From Myxosarcina sp. GI1 (GTDB taxonomy: Bacteria > Cyanobacteriota > Cyanobacteriia > Cyanobacteriales > Xenococcaceae), in NCBI RefSeq assembly GCF_000756305.1, contig NZ_JRFE01000022.1:1-64000 (forward strand): a stretch of DNA of 64,000 bases, read 5' to 3'. A program made the translations under genes and the position numbers. Below, piece after piece: positions 18,241 through 28,272 of this stretch. Numbering within the stretch: position 1 is the stretch's first letter; each line of letters begins with the position of its first letter. Below the pieces are notes generated by a model, which was not told the origin of the DNA, did no database searches, and saw only the letters and a list, made by a program, of their open reading frames with translations.

Positions 18241-21200
18241 TTAATCTTTACTAATTAATTGCACCATTAAGTCTATAAATGCGTTTATATCGATTGGTTT
18301 GTTGATGTGTCTGGCAAATCCCGCTTCCATACTTTGTTGACGATCTCGTTCGGTGGCATGGGCAGAAAGAGATATTGCTATAACTTCTATTTCTAGTTCT
18401 ACAGACAAACTTTGTATTTTTTGCAGTAATTGATAGCCATTCATCTCGGGCATACTAATATCGCTAATTAAAAAGTGAGGCTTAAACTCTTTAAATATTT
18501 CTATAGCTTCACTGCCCGATGCTACCGCTTTTACTTCGGCATTTTCCGCTTTGAGGATAAACAGCAGCATGTCGCGAGAGTCAGCATCGTCATCAACTAC
18601 CAAAAATTTAGTTCCCGTTAAATTAGTTGGCGTCAATTTAACCGTTTCTGCTGGCTCGATTTCTAGGCAACTACCGCTTATTGGCAGGGTAACGGTAAAA
18701 GTCGCTCCTTTTCCTTTACCAAGACTTTCTGCCTTTACGGTTCCGCCATGTAGTTCGCTTAGATGGCGAACGATTGCCAAACCCAATCCCAATCCGCCAA
18801 AATTGCGGGTATTGCTGCTTTCTGCTTGACGAAAGCGCTCGAATACATAGGGCAAAAAGTCAGATTCGATCCCAATTCCCGTGTCGATAACTTGAATTTG
18901 AGCGCGAGCAGCATCACCCTGCAGTTTGATAGTTATCCGCCCACCCTCGCTGGTAAATTTGATTGCATTGGTCAGCAGATTCCAGAGGATTTGCTGTAGA
19001 CGGGCTAAGTCTCCCAAAACTCGACCGACATTGGGGTCAAATATAGTCAGAATCTCAATTGATTTAGCTTCAGCCGCTAGCCTTACGGTTTCTCGGGCAT
19101 CAGCAATGATAGAGCTTAAGTTGACTGAAGTTAGTTTGAGTTCTAGTTTTCCCCGCAGAATCCGCGATACATCTAATAAATCGTTAATAAGCTGCAACTG
19201 TAGGGTGGCGTTTTTGTAAATTGTGTTTAGTCCCGTAGTTATTTGCTGTGCTTTGAGTTTGCCATCGATTAACAGTTGCGACCAACCTAAAATAGGATTG
19301 AGTGGGGTACGCAGTTCGTGTGAGACAATCGCTAAAAATTCATCTTTTAGCTGGTTGGCGTGAAGTAAATCTTCTGTTTGTTGCCGTAGTTCTTCTTCTA
19401 GTTCTTTAATGCGGGTAATATCTGTATTGGTACCATACCACTTAATAATTTCTCCTTTTTCGTTGCGCAATGGTCTACCTCTACCTAAAAACCAGCAGTA
19501 GGTTCCATCAGCTTTACGTAAACGCGCTTCCATATCGTATTTTTTTCCCGAACGTACCGAGTCCATCCAAGTTCTATTTAGCCGAGAGAAGTCGTCAGGA
19601 TGTACCATTGTCACCCAACCACGCTCTTGTATTTGTGCTAGAGTAGCACCCGCATAATCCTGCCAACGTTGATTGATATAGTCTACGGCACCGTTTGGGG
19701 TTGCCGTCCAGATCTGTTGGGGAATTACTTCAGTAATTAGTTTGAGTTCGTATTCGCTTTGCCGTAGGGCTTGTTTGCTTGCTTCGCGATCGCTGACATC
19801 AATACCCGATGGAATCAAGTATTCTACTCGTCCATTAGGATCGAATAGAGGAAAAATACTAAAATCAACTAAAATATAGTTTTTTGATGTCAATCGAACT
19901 ACAACATCATAACGAACCACTGCTCCTGTTGCTGCCCTTTTAATAGCCCGATTTAACTGCGCTTGAACTTCAGAATCATAAGACCACCAATAAGTTTCGG
20001 CAAACGGTTTGCCTATGACATCTGCCGCTTGCAACTTAGCAGCTGCTAAAGCCGTACGATTGGCTTCAATTAATACTCCGTCAGGTGTCATTACGCCGAC
20101 AAAGCTGGTTAAACTGTCCAAAACACGTCTTAGGTGTCGTTCGCTGTTCTGTAACTTTGCTTCTACTAGTTTGCGCTCGGTGATATCGAGATTGATGCCG
20201 CTGAGACGAATTGGTTTACCATAGTCATCAAAGGTCACATTGCCGATACCCAACAACCAGCGAATTCCTTTCTGGGGATGAAAAATCCGAAATTCGATTC
20301 GTAACTCCGCTTTCTCACCAGCTAAAACCTTTTCTATTTGCCGATTGGTTGATTCTAAATCCTCTGGATAAAGAGTACGTTCCCAATCTTGAAATTGCAA
20401 GGGATTGCATTGGCGATCGATACCATACAAATGGTAATTTTCTGGCGACCAAAAAACTTTATTAGCAGCAATTTGCCAAACCCAGAAACCTGCTTTGGCA
20501 CTTGATAGTGCTAGTTTGAGCAGTTGTTCTTGTTCTTGTTGTTTTTGTTCTGCTTCTTCTAGAGAAGTAATATCTCTAGAAATACCAATAACTCCTAAAA
20601 TATTTCCCGTTTCGTCGCGCCAGGGATATTTACTAGTAAGTAGCGATCGCATCGTATCTCGATAGGGAACTTGTTCTTTGTAAGCAATAAACTCCCCACT
20701 TTTGATTACCAAACGGTCTTTTTCTATAATCGATCGAGCGATTTGAGGCGGAAACAAAGCAGCGTCATCTCGCCCCACTATCTCTGAAATCTTAATATTT
20801 AACCAGTCAGCTGCCGCTTGATTGGCGATTACATAGCGACCTTGTAAATCTTTGACATAAATTACGTCGGGAGTATCGTTAATAATAGATTGCAAAATAT
20901 TATTAGTTTTGACTAACTCGGCTTCGGCTTGTTTGCGTTGAGCGATCTCTTCGGCAATACCCAAGATCTGATGTACAGAATTATCAGAAGTGCGACTAAA
21001 CACTCGATCTTGACTGCGAAACCACCGCCATTCTCCATTTTTATGACGCAGGCGATATTCAAATGGATACACCGCTGACGATCTTGAGCGATGAAGCTGC
21101 TCGATATGAGAGACAAAGCGGTCGCGATCTTCAGGATGCATTAATCCCTCAATAAAATTTGCCCCCATAGCCAGTATTTGTTCTGGGGTATAGCCCAAGC

Positions 21201-21726
21201 GGTCGTATACTTGAGAATTAACAAAAAGACTGCGTTGGGCGATCGCGTCAAATAAATACAGTATTCCTGGTATAGCATCGGCTACTTCCTGGGTAAATAA
21301 AAAAGGAGTATGTATCGGCTCGGTTGGCGTAGCTTCTGACTTGGCAATCTGTTCGCTAATATCGCTAAAAGTGACTACTACAGCATAAGGCAGGCGATCG
21401 CCCGATTGATATAATGGCTGAGAGTCAATAGATAACCAGACTAATTTTCCACTGGGTTGATACAATCCCATTACTACAGCAGAATGTGATTCGCCAGTAG
21501 CGATTGAAACGTTCCCTGGATGAGTTTCTGGTAAAAAAAGAGAACCATCTTGATGAATTGTTTGCCAGGGAGGTTTAAAGGAAGAAGTACCCATTAGTTG
21601 CTCGACGCTGTAGCCTAAAATCTTGACTGCGTCTTCGTTACAGCCTTGAATGCTACCGTCTGCTAACTGCAACAGCATTCCTTTTGATGGGTTAGAATTT
21701 GAGACGCGAGCAATATCTGTGTCCAT
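18241..21726 (-). CDS. Six-PAS hybrid histidine kinase with receiver domain
   Basis: The 1161-residue protein has no membrane helix, so it is a cytoplasmic sensor. Six consecutive PAS/PAC units fill about residues 10-785. The HisKA domain has the phosphorylated His in IVSHELRTPLNP, the HATPase_c has LLTNAIKFTSEGG and GLGLGLAIVRHL, and a C-terminal receiver (about 1040-1161) has VVDDDADSRD, the phospho-acceptor Asp in SDISMPEMNG and the Lys in NKPID. All catalytic motifs look intact. No response-regulator gene is adjacent. The signal is unknown. Confidence 0.93.
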   Translation of the reverse strand: MDTDIARVSNSNPSKGMLLQLADGSIQGCNEDAVKILGYSVEQLMGTSSFKPPWQTIHQDGSLFLPETHPGNVSIATGESHSAVVMGLYQPSGKLVWLSIDSQPLYQSGDRLPYAVVVTFSDISEQIAKSEATPTEPIHTPFLFTQEVADAIPGILYLFDAIAQRSLFVNSQVYDRLGYTPEQILAMGANFIEGLMHPEDRDRFVSHIEQLHRSRSSAVYPFEYRLRHKNGEWRWFRSQDRVFSRTSDNSVHQILGIAEEIAQRKQAEAELVKTNNILQSIINDTPDVIYVKDLQGRYVIANQAAADWLNIKISEIVGRDDAALFPPQIARSIIEKDRLVIKSGEFIAYKEQVPYRDTMRSLLTSKYPWRDETGNILGVIGISRDITSLEEAEQKQQEQEQLLKLALSSAKAGFWVWQIAANKVFWSPENYHLYGIDRQCNPLQFQDWERTLYPEDLESTNRQIEKVLAGEKAELRIEFRIFHPQKGIRWLLGIGNVTFDDYGKPIRLSGINLDITERKLVEAKLQNSERHLRRVLDSLTSFVGVMTPDGVLIEANRTALAAAKLQAADVIGKPFAETYWWSYDSEVQAQLNRAIKRAATGAVVRYDVVVRLTSKNYILVDFSIFPLFDPNGRVEYLIPSGIDVSDREASKQALRQSEYELKLITEVIPQQIWTATPNGAVDYINQRWQDYAGATLAQIQERGWVTMVHPDDFSRLNRTWMDSVRSGKKYDMEARLRKADGTYCWFLGRGRPLRNEKGEIIKWYGTNTDITRIKELEEELRQQTEDLLHANQLKDEFLAIVSHELRTPLNPILGWSQLLIDGKLKAQQITTGLNTIYKNATLQLQLINDLLDVSRILRGKLELKLTSVNLSSIIADARETVRLAAEAKSIEILTIFDPNVGRVLGDLARLQQILWNLLTNAIKFTSEGGRITIKLQGDAARAQIQVIDTGIGIESDFLPYVFERFRQAESSNTRNFGGLGLGLAIVRHLSELHGGTVKAESLGKGKGATFTVTLPISGSCLEIEPAETVKLTPTNLTGTKFLVVDDDADSRDMLLFILKAENAEVKAVASGSEAIEIFKEFKPHFLISDISMPEMNGYQLLQKIQSLSVELEIEVIAISLSAHATERDRQQSMEAGFARHINKPIDINAFIDLMVQLISKD

Positions 21727-22003
21727 CCTGCTAACCGTAACCTGTAGTAAATTTATTTTAGATAAAAAAAAGCATCTGCTATGCGAGCAAACCTATATTT
21801 TTTTTGTGTTTGTCATCGAGCGTCTTTACTAAACTGCCTTTATTTGAAAACCATAGTTTTTTGTTTTTTCAGGTAAAAAAGTTGCCTGACAAAAGCAATT
21901 GATGCCACAATCCAATAACGTATTGCTATAGTAAGTATGCAACAAAAACGTAGCAAACAGTTTGAAGTTAAACGCTCTGTTTTGTCGTCAAGCAAGATAA
22001 ACT

Positions 22004-23476
22004 TTATCTATCATCCCATTTACTCGATTTTTCTGCTGCTTTTAATTTTTTATTTTTATTTACTTGAGAAGGAACTATTTCTAATTGACGATAGGCAGAT
22101 TTATCGGTTTGTTCGCCCCGACGGCGTTCGGAAGTTCTCTCTTCGCTAGTGTTTTCGGTAACTACTTCATAGAGAATTGCTTGTTTGTGGTTGGTTTTTC
22201 CCTTACGTAATACTCTACCGAGTCTTTGAATATATTCTCTTGTCGAACCCGTACCAGATAAAATGACGGCAATTCGAGCCTCAGGTACATCGACACCTTC
22301 ATTAAGTACGTGGGAGGCCACCAAAGTTTTATAGTCTCCTGTTTTAAATCCCTGCAAAATGTCGTGACGTTCTTTAACGGGTGTTTGATAGGTAATGGCA
22401 GGAATGAGAAACTCTTGCGAGATGCGATAGACAGTAGCATTATCATTAGTAAAAATTAAAATTGGTTCGGGAATGTGGCGTTCGATTAAGTCAGACAGAA
22501 TTCGTAATTTAGCCTCGGTTCCCAAAGCAATTTCTTTGGCTTCTCGATGTGCTAGCATTGCTTTTCTACCCAATGGCGATCGCGCACTGGCTTTTACAAA
22601 TAGCTGCCAACCTTCGAGACTGCCCAGAGAAATATTTGACTGGCGTAAAAAATTATTGCGCGTGGCGATTGCCGCGTCGTATTTTTTTCTTTCTTCTACG
22701 GCTAATTCGACTCTAATTTGCACTATTTTGTGCTGTGCTAAAGCTTGTCCAGAAAGTTCGGCAGCAGTTTTGCGATAGACAATTTTACCGATCAGGGTGT
22801 CTAAATCGCGATGGGAACCGTCGCTACGTTCGGGCGTAGCTGTCAAACCCAACCGATAGGGAGCGATCGCATATTCGGCGATGACTTTAAAATAGTCGGT
22901 GGGTAAATGATGGCATTCGTCAAAAATTTGTAAGGCGTATCGATTACCCAAAGTTTCGGCATGAATTGCCGCACTGTTATAAGTAGCAATTAAAATTGGC
23001 GTGCGATCGCGCGAACCGCCACCCAACAAACCTACTTCAGCATTGGGAAACGCAGCTTTTATCTGAGTGTACCACTGATGCATCAAGTCTAAAGTCGGCA
23101 CGACGATCGAGGTAGTGCGAGGAGTTGCCTGCATTGCCAACTGTGCCAAATAAGTTTTTCCTGCTGCTGTCGGTAACACTACCACTCCCGTTCTGCCATT
23201 TCGTTTCCATGCCTCTAATGCCTCTTGCTGATGGAGATATGGTTCTAAATTGGTTTGGGAGTCGAGTTGCAGATTATAAAATTCACTGGCTTCGTCAACA
23301 AACTCTTTATTGTCTGCTTGTAAAGCTTCTACTAAGGGACGATAATAAATTGCAGGAATACGAAACTTTTCGACGCGATCGTCCCAAGTAGCAAAATCTA
23401 ACCAGGCTTTACCTCTTGGAGGCGGATGTAATAGCAAAGTTCCTCTGTCAAATTGCAGTTTTGGAGCGCGGGGCAT
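22004..23476 (-). CDS. XPB-like SF2 DNA helicase
   Basis: The 490-residue protein has an N-terminal ~75-residue domain, then superfamily-2 motifs: Walker A in PTAAGKT, motif II as DECHH (DExH type), motif III GLTATPERSDG, and motif VI QRLGRVLRKG. The order and the short N-terminal domain resemble archaeal and bacterial XPB-type repair helicases. The basic tail (KNKKLKAAEKSSK) may bind nucleic acid. The gene stands alone; no Bax1-like nuclease gene is adjacent, although that is the usual partner in archaea. The role in repair is inferred from the family. Confidence 0.8.
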   Translation of the reverse strand: MPRAPKLQFDRGTLLLHPPPRGKAWLDFATWDDRVEKFRIPAIYYRPLVEALQADNKEFVDEASEFYNLQLDSQTNLEPYLHQQEALEAWKRNGRTGVVVLPTAAGKTYLAQLAMQATPRTTSIVVPTLDLMHQWYTQIKAAFPNAEVGLLGGGSRDRTPILIATYNSAAIHAETLGNRYALQIFDECHHLPTDYFKVIAEYAIAPYRLGLTATPERSDGSHRDLDTLIGKIVYRKTAAELSGQALAQHKIVQIRVELAVEERKKYDAAIATRNNFLRQSNISLGSLEGWQLFVKASARSPLGRKAMLAHREAKEIALGTEAKLRILSDLIERHIPEPILIFTNDNATVYRISQEFLIPAITYQTPVKERHDILQGFKTGDYKTLVASHVLNEGVDVPEARIAVILSGTGSTREYIQRLGRVLRKGKTNHKQAILYEVVTENTSEERTSERRRGEQTDKSAYRQLEIVPSQVNKNKKLKAAEKSSKWDDR

Positions 23477-23520
23477 AGCAGCGAACAGTTTAATTGACTA
23501 TTTATTATCAATATCATGAT

Positions 23521-23548
23521 TAGGCACTAGGCACTAGGCTTTAGGAAA
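23521..23548. repeat. Heptameric short tandem repeat (TAGGCAC family)
   Basis: Two exact TAGGCAC units are followed by TAGGCTT and TAGGAAA, in phase every seven bases. This is the STRR type of repeat known from cyanobacteria. It sits between the helicase gene start and the divergent exported-protein gene. Confidence 0.75.
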
Positions 23549-23685
23549 AAGACATTTAGCATTTAACACTGTTCATTGCTCATTGTTTTCAGCGTATATC
23601 TCGATACCAAATATTCCTAGAGATGACAATTCAAGTTAAGCTGAAATATAAGCAAACTATATTTGAGTAAAAAAATTATATTTTT

Positions 23686-24147
23686 ATGATGCAACCGCGA
23701 TTGTTAACAGTACTGTTAGTTTCGGGTTGGTTGTGGCTAGCAAGTTGGGCAATTGCTCCAGCAGCAGAAGCTCTAACCTCTATTAAGCTTTCCGATCTTT
23801 CCTACGAACCCTGTCCCGAAGCAATGCAGGCAGAAGGCAGCGTCAGCAGCGGTACCATGCAGCCAGTCAACTGCTTTTTAGTTAAAGGAAAAGCAAAAAA
23901 TCCTTCTGGTAAAACCGTTGTCGATGCTGACGTATTTGGGTACATTTATGACGCGAACGAAAACCCTGCAATGGAAAACCGTGGCAGAATTGGCACTCTC
24001 GAACAAGTACCTCCTGGAACCAGCGATTTTTCCATTAGAATTGACGTTGCTGCCAACCAACCAACTCCTCTAAAACTAGAGCATTTTAAAGCTTCTGGTT
24101 TTGCTGGAAAAGTACGTCCTTACTATTATGATGATTTTGAATATTAG
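23686..24147 (+). CDS. Exported conserved hypothetical protein
   Basis: The 153-residue product has a signal peptide (hydrophobic LLTVLLVSGWLWLASWAIAP, then cleavage near AEA). The mature part is beta-rich with two Cys (CPEAMQ and VNCFLVKG), which may form a disulfide, and reads like an immunoglobulin-like or C2-like periplasmic domain with VKGKAKNPSGKTVVDADVFG. I do not recognise a named family. Its stop codon overlaps that of the convergent yggT gene by four bases. Confidence 0.7.
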   Translation: MMQPRLLTVLLVSGWLWLASWAIAPAAEALTSIKLSDLSYEPCPEAMQAEGSVSSGTMQPVNCFLVKGKAKNPSGKTVVDADVFGYIYDANENPAMENRGRIGTLEQVPPGTSDFSIRIDVAANQPTPLKLEHFKASGFAGKVRPYYYDDFEY

Positions 24148-24419
24148 AAATATAATCCTGCGGTTTGCGTTAGTGGCACTAAGGATTGCTGAATGAATTG
24201 TAAAACCAAAAGTGCTAAAATCGCCGAAATATCAATGCCGCCTATAGGTGGGATAATCGAACGAAATATATTGAGATAGGGATCGGTTATAGGACTTAGG
24301 AAAGACATAATTTGCATTGCCCAAGATGCAGTTTGAAACCAGGAAAGCAAAATTCTGACGATTAGTAATACCCAATAAATTTGCAAAAACTGAATTAGGC
24401 TGGCAACTATTAGTTCCAT
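24144..24419 (-). CDS. YggT family membrane protein
   Basis: This 91-residue protein has two hydrophobic segments (IQFLQIYWVLLIVRILLSW and the C-terminal ILALLVLQFIQQS) with the family signature SFLSPITDPYLNIFRSIIPP between them. YggT/Ycf19 proteins are thylakoid or plasma membrane proteins in cyanobacteria and plastids, implicated in nucleoid or division-plane organisation. The family assignment is strong and the exact role uncertain. The gene overlaps the upstream convergent gene tail to tail. Confidence 0.9.
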   Translation of the reverse strand: MELIVASLIQFLQIYWVLLIVRILLSWFQTASWAMQIMSFLSPITDPYLNIFRSIIPPIGGIDISAILALLVLQFIQQSLVPLTQTAGLYF

Positions 24420-24619
24420 AAATTAAATTTTCTCCGTTATATATAAAAACAATTGCAACTAGATTTTCGATTATCTATACCATATTTTAAAGTATAAGTT
24501 ATTAGCAGCGAGCAGTGAATCAGTGCTAATAAGCAATCGACGTTGAGCTTTTTGTTTATCTTTGCTCCTACTTTCTATGTCCATTCTTAATTACACAATT
24601 TATAACTAACCCTCGAACG

Positions 24620-26155
24620 CTAGTTGCTTTCTGTTATCTGTCTTACTACTGTTAAAGCAGAATAGCTCACTCCTGCCGTACCTTCGCCAGGATGGGTAGA
24701 GTCTCCCACCAACCATAAATTTTTAATCGGAGTGCGGTTGGCAAAACCAAAAGGTCCAAAAGTAGATATTCTTTGTCCTACGCCGCCAACTATGCCTTTA
24801 TCTCTAGAGGTGAATTTTTGAAAGGTGCGGGGGGTAGCTGCTTCAACGTGAATAATATTATCGTCAGTCAGAGCGAAATATGTTCCCAAACGAGCGATCG
24901 CTTCTTGGGTATACTGTTGTTTTAGTGTCTCGTAATTTTCCGAATGCCACCACAAATCGACATCGGTAAAGGTCGAAGCAATCAAAGTCGCGTAGCCTTC
25001 GGGGGCGCGTCCGTCTCCTGGCTTGCTAACCGAAACAAATAGCGAATTATTTTCGCCAATAACGCCTTCTTCATCGTAAAAAAACTGAAGATGAGGCGGG
25101 CAGTTTTGAGGAATAGCTTCGCGTTTGACACCCAAATAGATTACAAAAGCACCCGATGGTTGGGGTAATTTATCTACTCGGCGTTGAAAAATATTTAATA
25201 GTTTGTCTCTCCAACCGTAACCAGAAACATTTGTATCTATTAAAGATACTAAATTTTGAGCGGTAACGTTAGCAATTACTTGCTTTGCTGGTATAGTTTT
25301 AATTTCTCCTTGGCGATTGCGAACCGTTACTCCAGTTACTTTACCTGCTTGGGTGTGTATTTTCTCTACACTATGACGCATCAATAACTTACCGCCATAT
25401 TTTTCTAATCCCGCTACCAGGCGATCGCTCAATACCTGCATACTGCCTTGAAGATGAAATAATCCTTGGGGAGATTGTGATACCGCCAATGCTGTAGCGG
25501 CATACAGCAAAGCTGTTTCATCGGCATTTACTTGAGAATAAAGCTTGAGTTGCAGATCGAGAAAAGTTTTCAACCGTTTATCATCATACAAGCCGTAGAT
25601 TTTTAAAGCATCACCAACCGTCATCAAAGTAAAAGGTACGGTGATTAAAGTATCTAGTCTTACTGCCGAGACTAACTGCCACAAATCCCAAGGACTTCGG
25701 GGTGGTAACACGGGATCGCGTTTCTGAAATTGCCAACTAGCCTCAAACAAACGTCTCATCAACCGCCAAAATGTTTCGCTATTAGGAAATTGTCTGGCTC
25801 TTTCCTCTTGCCAGCGCCCAACATCGCGCCAGACATTAATCGGTTGGGTTTCTCCTGGCAAAAATACCGCACAGGCTGGATCGCAATAACTAGCTTTTGG
25901 CGGTTCGATTTCCAATTCTTGAAAAATACGGTGGTGAATACCTCCAGGTTCTAATCCCGCTACCTGAGTCGCACCAACATCAAAAGTAAAACCACGACGT
26001 TTGAAAGTAGAAGCACAACCACCAGGAACGATCGCCCCATCATAAATTGTTACTCGATAACCACGTTTGGCAAGCAACGCTCCAGCAGTCAGACCACCTA
26101 TTCCCCCACCAACAACAACTATCGAGTTTTGTTTGCTATCTGCCGCCAATGCCAT
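24620..26155 (-). CDS. crtD: Carotenoid C-3',4' desaturase
   Basis: The 511-residue flavoprotein has an N-terminal FAD site (VVVGGGIGGLTAGALLAKRG) and the C-terminal carotenoid-oxidoreductase block ending in WLVGDSTHPGEGTAGVSYSA. The PGGCASTFKRRGFTFD segment is typical of CrtD-type desaturases of cyanobacteria, which act at the 3',4' bond during myxol glycoside synthesis. CrtH/CrtI relatives share the fold, so the exact substrate is by family resemblance. It is peripheral to membranes. No other carotenoid gene is adjacent. Confidence 0.82.
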   Translation of the reverse strand: MALAADSKQNSIVVVGGGIGGLTAGALLAKRGYRVTIYDGAIVPGGCASTFKRRGFTFDVGATQVAGLEPGGIHHRIFQELEIEPPKASYCDPACAVFLPGETQPINVWRDVGRWQEERARQFPNSETFWRLMRRLFEASWQFQKRDPVLPPRSPWDLWQLVSAVRLDTLITVPFTLMTVGDALKIYGLYDDKRLKTFLDLQLKLYSQVNADETALLYAATALAVSQSPQGLFHLQGSMQVLSDRLVAGLEKYGGKLLMRHSVEKIHTQAGKVTGVTVRNRQGEIKTIPAKQVIANVTAQNLVSLIDTNVSGYGWRDKLLNIFQRRVDKLPQPSGAFVIYLGVKREAIPQNCPPHLQFFYDEEGVIGENNSLFVSVSKPGDGRAPEGYATLIASTFTDVDLWWHSENYETLKQQYTQEAIARLGTYFALTDDNIIHVEAATPRTFQKFTSRDKGIVGGVGQRISTFGPFGFANRTPIKNLWLVGDSTHPGEGTAGVSYSALTVVRQITESN

Positions 26156-26729
26156 AAAAGTTTTTTTACATTTCTTAATATATTATGACAAAATTTTCGA
26201 GCGATAAGTGAAGACAGGGATATTAAGCTTGATATTTTTAATAGCTACTAACGCTAAAATTAGTTTGTTTGAATAGCTTTTAGGCAGGAGAAACAAACAT
26301 CAGATAACTCCTAAAACGCTAAAGTTTAGTTTAAATAAAGTTTAAAACTTAAATATTCATTATTCCATAAGCTACCGTTGACAATTCGTTAGTATTAAAT
26401 ATTGTTTTGCTGCTCTAACTGAAGGCACGTATTGCATTAAGTTATATCTATTAATAGTTAGAATTTATAATTTTGCGGCTATTTCTATAACGTTACTTTA
26501 GATAGAGGCAACTATTAGCCATTTTTTTATACTGGTATAGTTAGTTTACAATTACTTAATTCCGCTAGGTCGAATGCATTCAATATTGCCAAATATCTTC
26601 AAACCTGCTTTTTAGATAATTTAGTTGGCTTTTATTTTGTAAGCGATCGCTCATCTTTTTAATTAGCAAGATGTAATGTGGAAATTTGCAATTTAACGAT
26701 TTTTAAAACCTTTTAGAGGAACTAAAATT
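26156..26729. other. 574-base AT-rich intergenic region
   Basis: The region lies between two divergent genes, crtD and the lipoprotein gene, and must hold both promoters. It has one GCGATCGC octamer near 26643 and the ribosome-binding site AGAGGA just before 26730. I see no ORF, strong inverted repeat or RNA-gene signature. Confidence 0.5.
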
Positions 26730-27287
26730 ATGAAGAGAATTATTAATCTAATCCGTTCTTTCCAACCCCGTAATTTATTAATTGTTTTATTGGCTAGTTC
26801 GTTACTTATCTTTGGTACTGCCTGCAACCAAGGTCCAGCAACCGCTTCTGATAAAACGGTCGGCGAAGAAATAACAGCTAAAAGCGATCGCGGTTACGAT
26901 AGTCTCGATGCCAGAGATTCGGCTAAAGGTGGCATGAACAACTACAATGACGATGTTCGCTATGACCAACCTTTAAAATCTACAGGCAAAACACCAAATG
27001 AAAAAGCTAAAACTTTAATCAATCAAGCAAAGAGCCAGGTTAATAGTCAAGACAACCCAGCCGAATTTGCTGAAGGTGTTGGCGAGCGTGCGGGCAAATC
27101 TCTAAAGCAAGCTCAAAAAGAAATTCCTCAAAAATTAGGAGAGCGTAAAGACGAGTTGGTCAACGCAACTCAAGATAAAGCTAGCAATCTTAAAGGAAAG
27201 TTAGAAAATTTACCAGAAAAAGCTTCTAGAAGTTTAGATGAAGCGGGCGATCGCGTACAAAAAACTCAAGCAGAACTTTCTAACTAG
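26730..27287 (+). CDS. Periplasmic lipoprotein with amphipathic helix repeats
   Basis: The 185-residue product begins with a basic N-terminus and a hydrophobic stretch ending in the lipobox FGTAC, so it is a predicted lipoprotein. After a polar segment, residues about 90-185 are long amphipathic helices with recurring KSLKQAQKEIPQKLGERKD-like 11-residue periodicity. This pattern resembles LEA/apolipoprotein-type stress proteins and some CsbD-like proteins. I infer an envelope-stress or desiccation role without certainty. It has a good AGAGGA ribosome-binding site and a hairpin terminator at 27343. Confidence 0.7.
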   Translation: MKRIINLIRSFQPRNLLIVLLASSLLIFGTACNQGPATASDKTVGEEITAKSDRGYDSLDARDSAKGGMNNYNDDVRYDQPLKSTGKTPNEKAKTLINQAKSQVNSQDNPAEFAEGVGERAGKSLKQAQKEIPQKLGERKDELVNATQDKASNLKGKLENLPEKASRSLDEAGDRVQKTQAELSN

Positions 27288-27342
27288 AATACAAACTAGC
27301 TAGTTTTAGTGTAGTTAAATACAACAAATTAATTTAATTCAT

Positions 27343-27366
27343 GCAGGGCGATTGCCCTGCTATTTT
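27343..27366 (+). terminator. Terminator hairpin with HIP1-like apex
   Basis: GCAGGGC (27343-27349) and GCCCTGC (27354-27360) flank GATT and are followed by TATTTTTG. The apex is a one-base variant of the HIP1 octamer. It ends the lipoprotein gene and lies between it and the convergent ATPase gene. Confidence 0.75.
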
Positions 27367-27376
27367 TGTGGAAGTG

Positions 27377-28156
27377 TCATTTACCTAAATAGGCTTCTAA
27401 AACCCGCTCGTTGTTTTGAATTTCTGTTGGCGTACCTACAGCCAGATTAGTACCTTCAGCCAACACCCAAACGCGATCGCACAAACTCATGATTACGTCC
27501 ATGTTGTGTTCGATAATCAAAAAAGAAATTCCCTGTTGATTCCATCTTTCAACATGTTGACAAATTTGTTCGATCAAAGCTGGATTGACTCCTGCTGCTG
27601 GCTCGTCTAGTAAAATCAGTTTGGGATTGGTCATTAAAGTACGCGCTATTTCTAATAGCTTTCTCTGCCCACCTGATAATGCTCCCGCATAATCGTACGC
27701 TTTTTCAGCCAAACCTACCGATTCTAAAATATTCATTGCTCGCTGTTTATTTTCTCGTTCTTCTGTTCTCAGTTGTGATTGTTGAAACCAGATTCTAAAA
27801 AAGTTTTCTCCAGTTTGCCTGGGTGTTGCCAAGAGCATGTTTTCTAATACTGATAATTTAGACAGAACTCTGGCTACCTGAAATGTACGAACTACGCCTT
27901 TAACAGCAATTTCGTGAGTTGGCAGATGATGAATGGGAGTATCTTCAAAAGTGATGCTGCCGCGATCGGGTTTAATAAAATTTGATAGTAAATTAAATAA
28001 GGTAGTTTTGCCCGCACCGTTAGGACCGATCAAGCCTGTAATGCTTCCTGTTTCAACAGCTATTTTGACATTATTTACCGCTTTGATTCCGCCAAAGCTT
28101 TTGGACAGTTCTTTAGCTTTTAATATAGAAGTGGAGTTAGAGTTTTCTCTCGCCAT
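27377..28156 (-). CDS. Branched-chain/neutral amino acid ABC transporter ATP-binding protein (LivG/NatA-like)
   Basis: The 259-residue ATPase has Walker A GPNGAGKTT, signature LSGGQRKLLE, Walker B LILLDEPAAGVNP and the switch His in IIEHNMD. The extended loop after Walker A and the VVRTFQVARVL Q-loop are typical of LivG-type ATPases of the HAAT family. In cyanobacteria such subunits serve the Nat neutral amino acid and Urt urea systems, with genes often scattered. No permease or binding-protein gene is adjacent here, so the substrate is unassigned. Confidence 0.85.
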   Translation of the reverse strand: MARENSNSTSILKAKELSKSFGGIKAVNNVKIAVETGSITGLIGPNGAGKTTLFNLLSNFIKPDRGSITFEDTPIHHLPTHEIAVKGVVRTFQVARVLSKLSVLENMLLATPRQTGENFFRIWFQQSQLRTEERENKQRAMNILESVGLAEKAYDYAGALSGGQRKLLEIARTLMTNPKLILLDEPAAGVNPALIEQICQHVERWNQQGISFLIIEHNMDVIMSLCDRVWVLAEGTNLAVGTPTEIQNNERVLEAYLGK

Positions 28157-28272
28157 TTAATTACAAAATTAGTCTTAGATTAAACTTAAATACTGTAACT
28201 TTAACAATAAGATTATCTTTTTTAAAGTATTTTTTATTGATAAAAAATTGCTATGTTTTTTGAATTTTGGTG

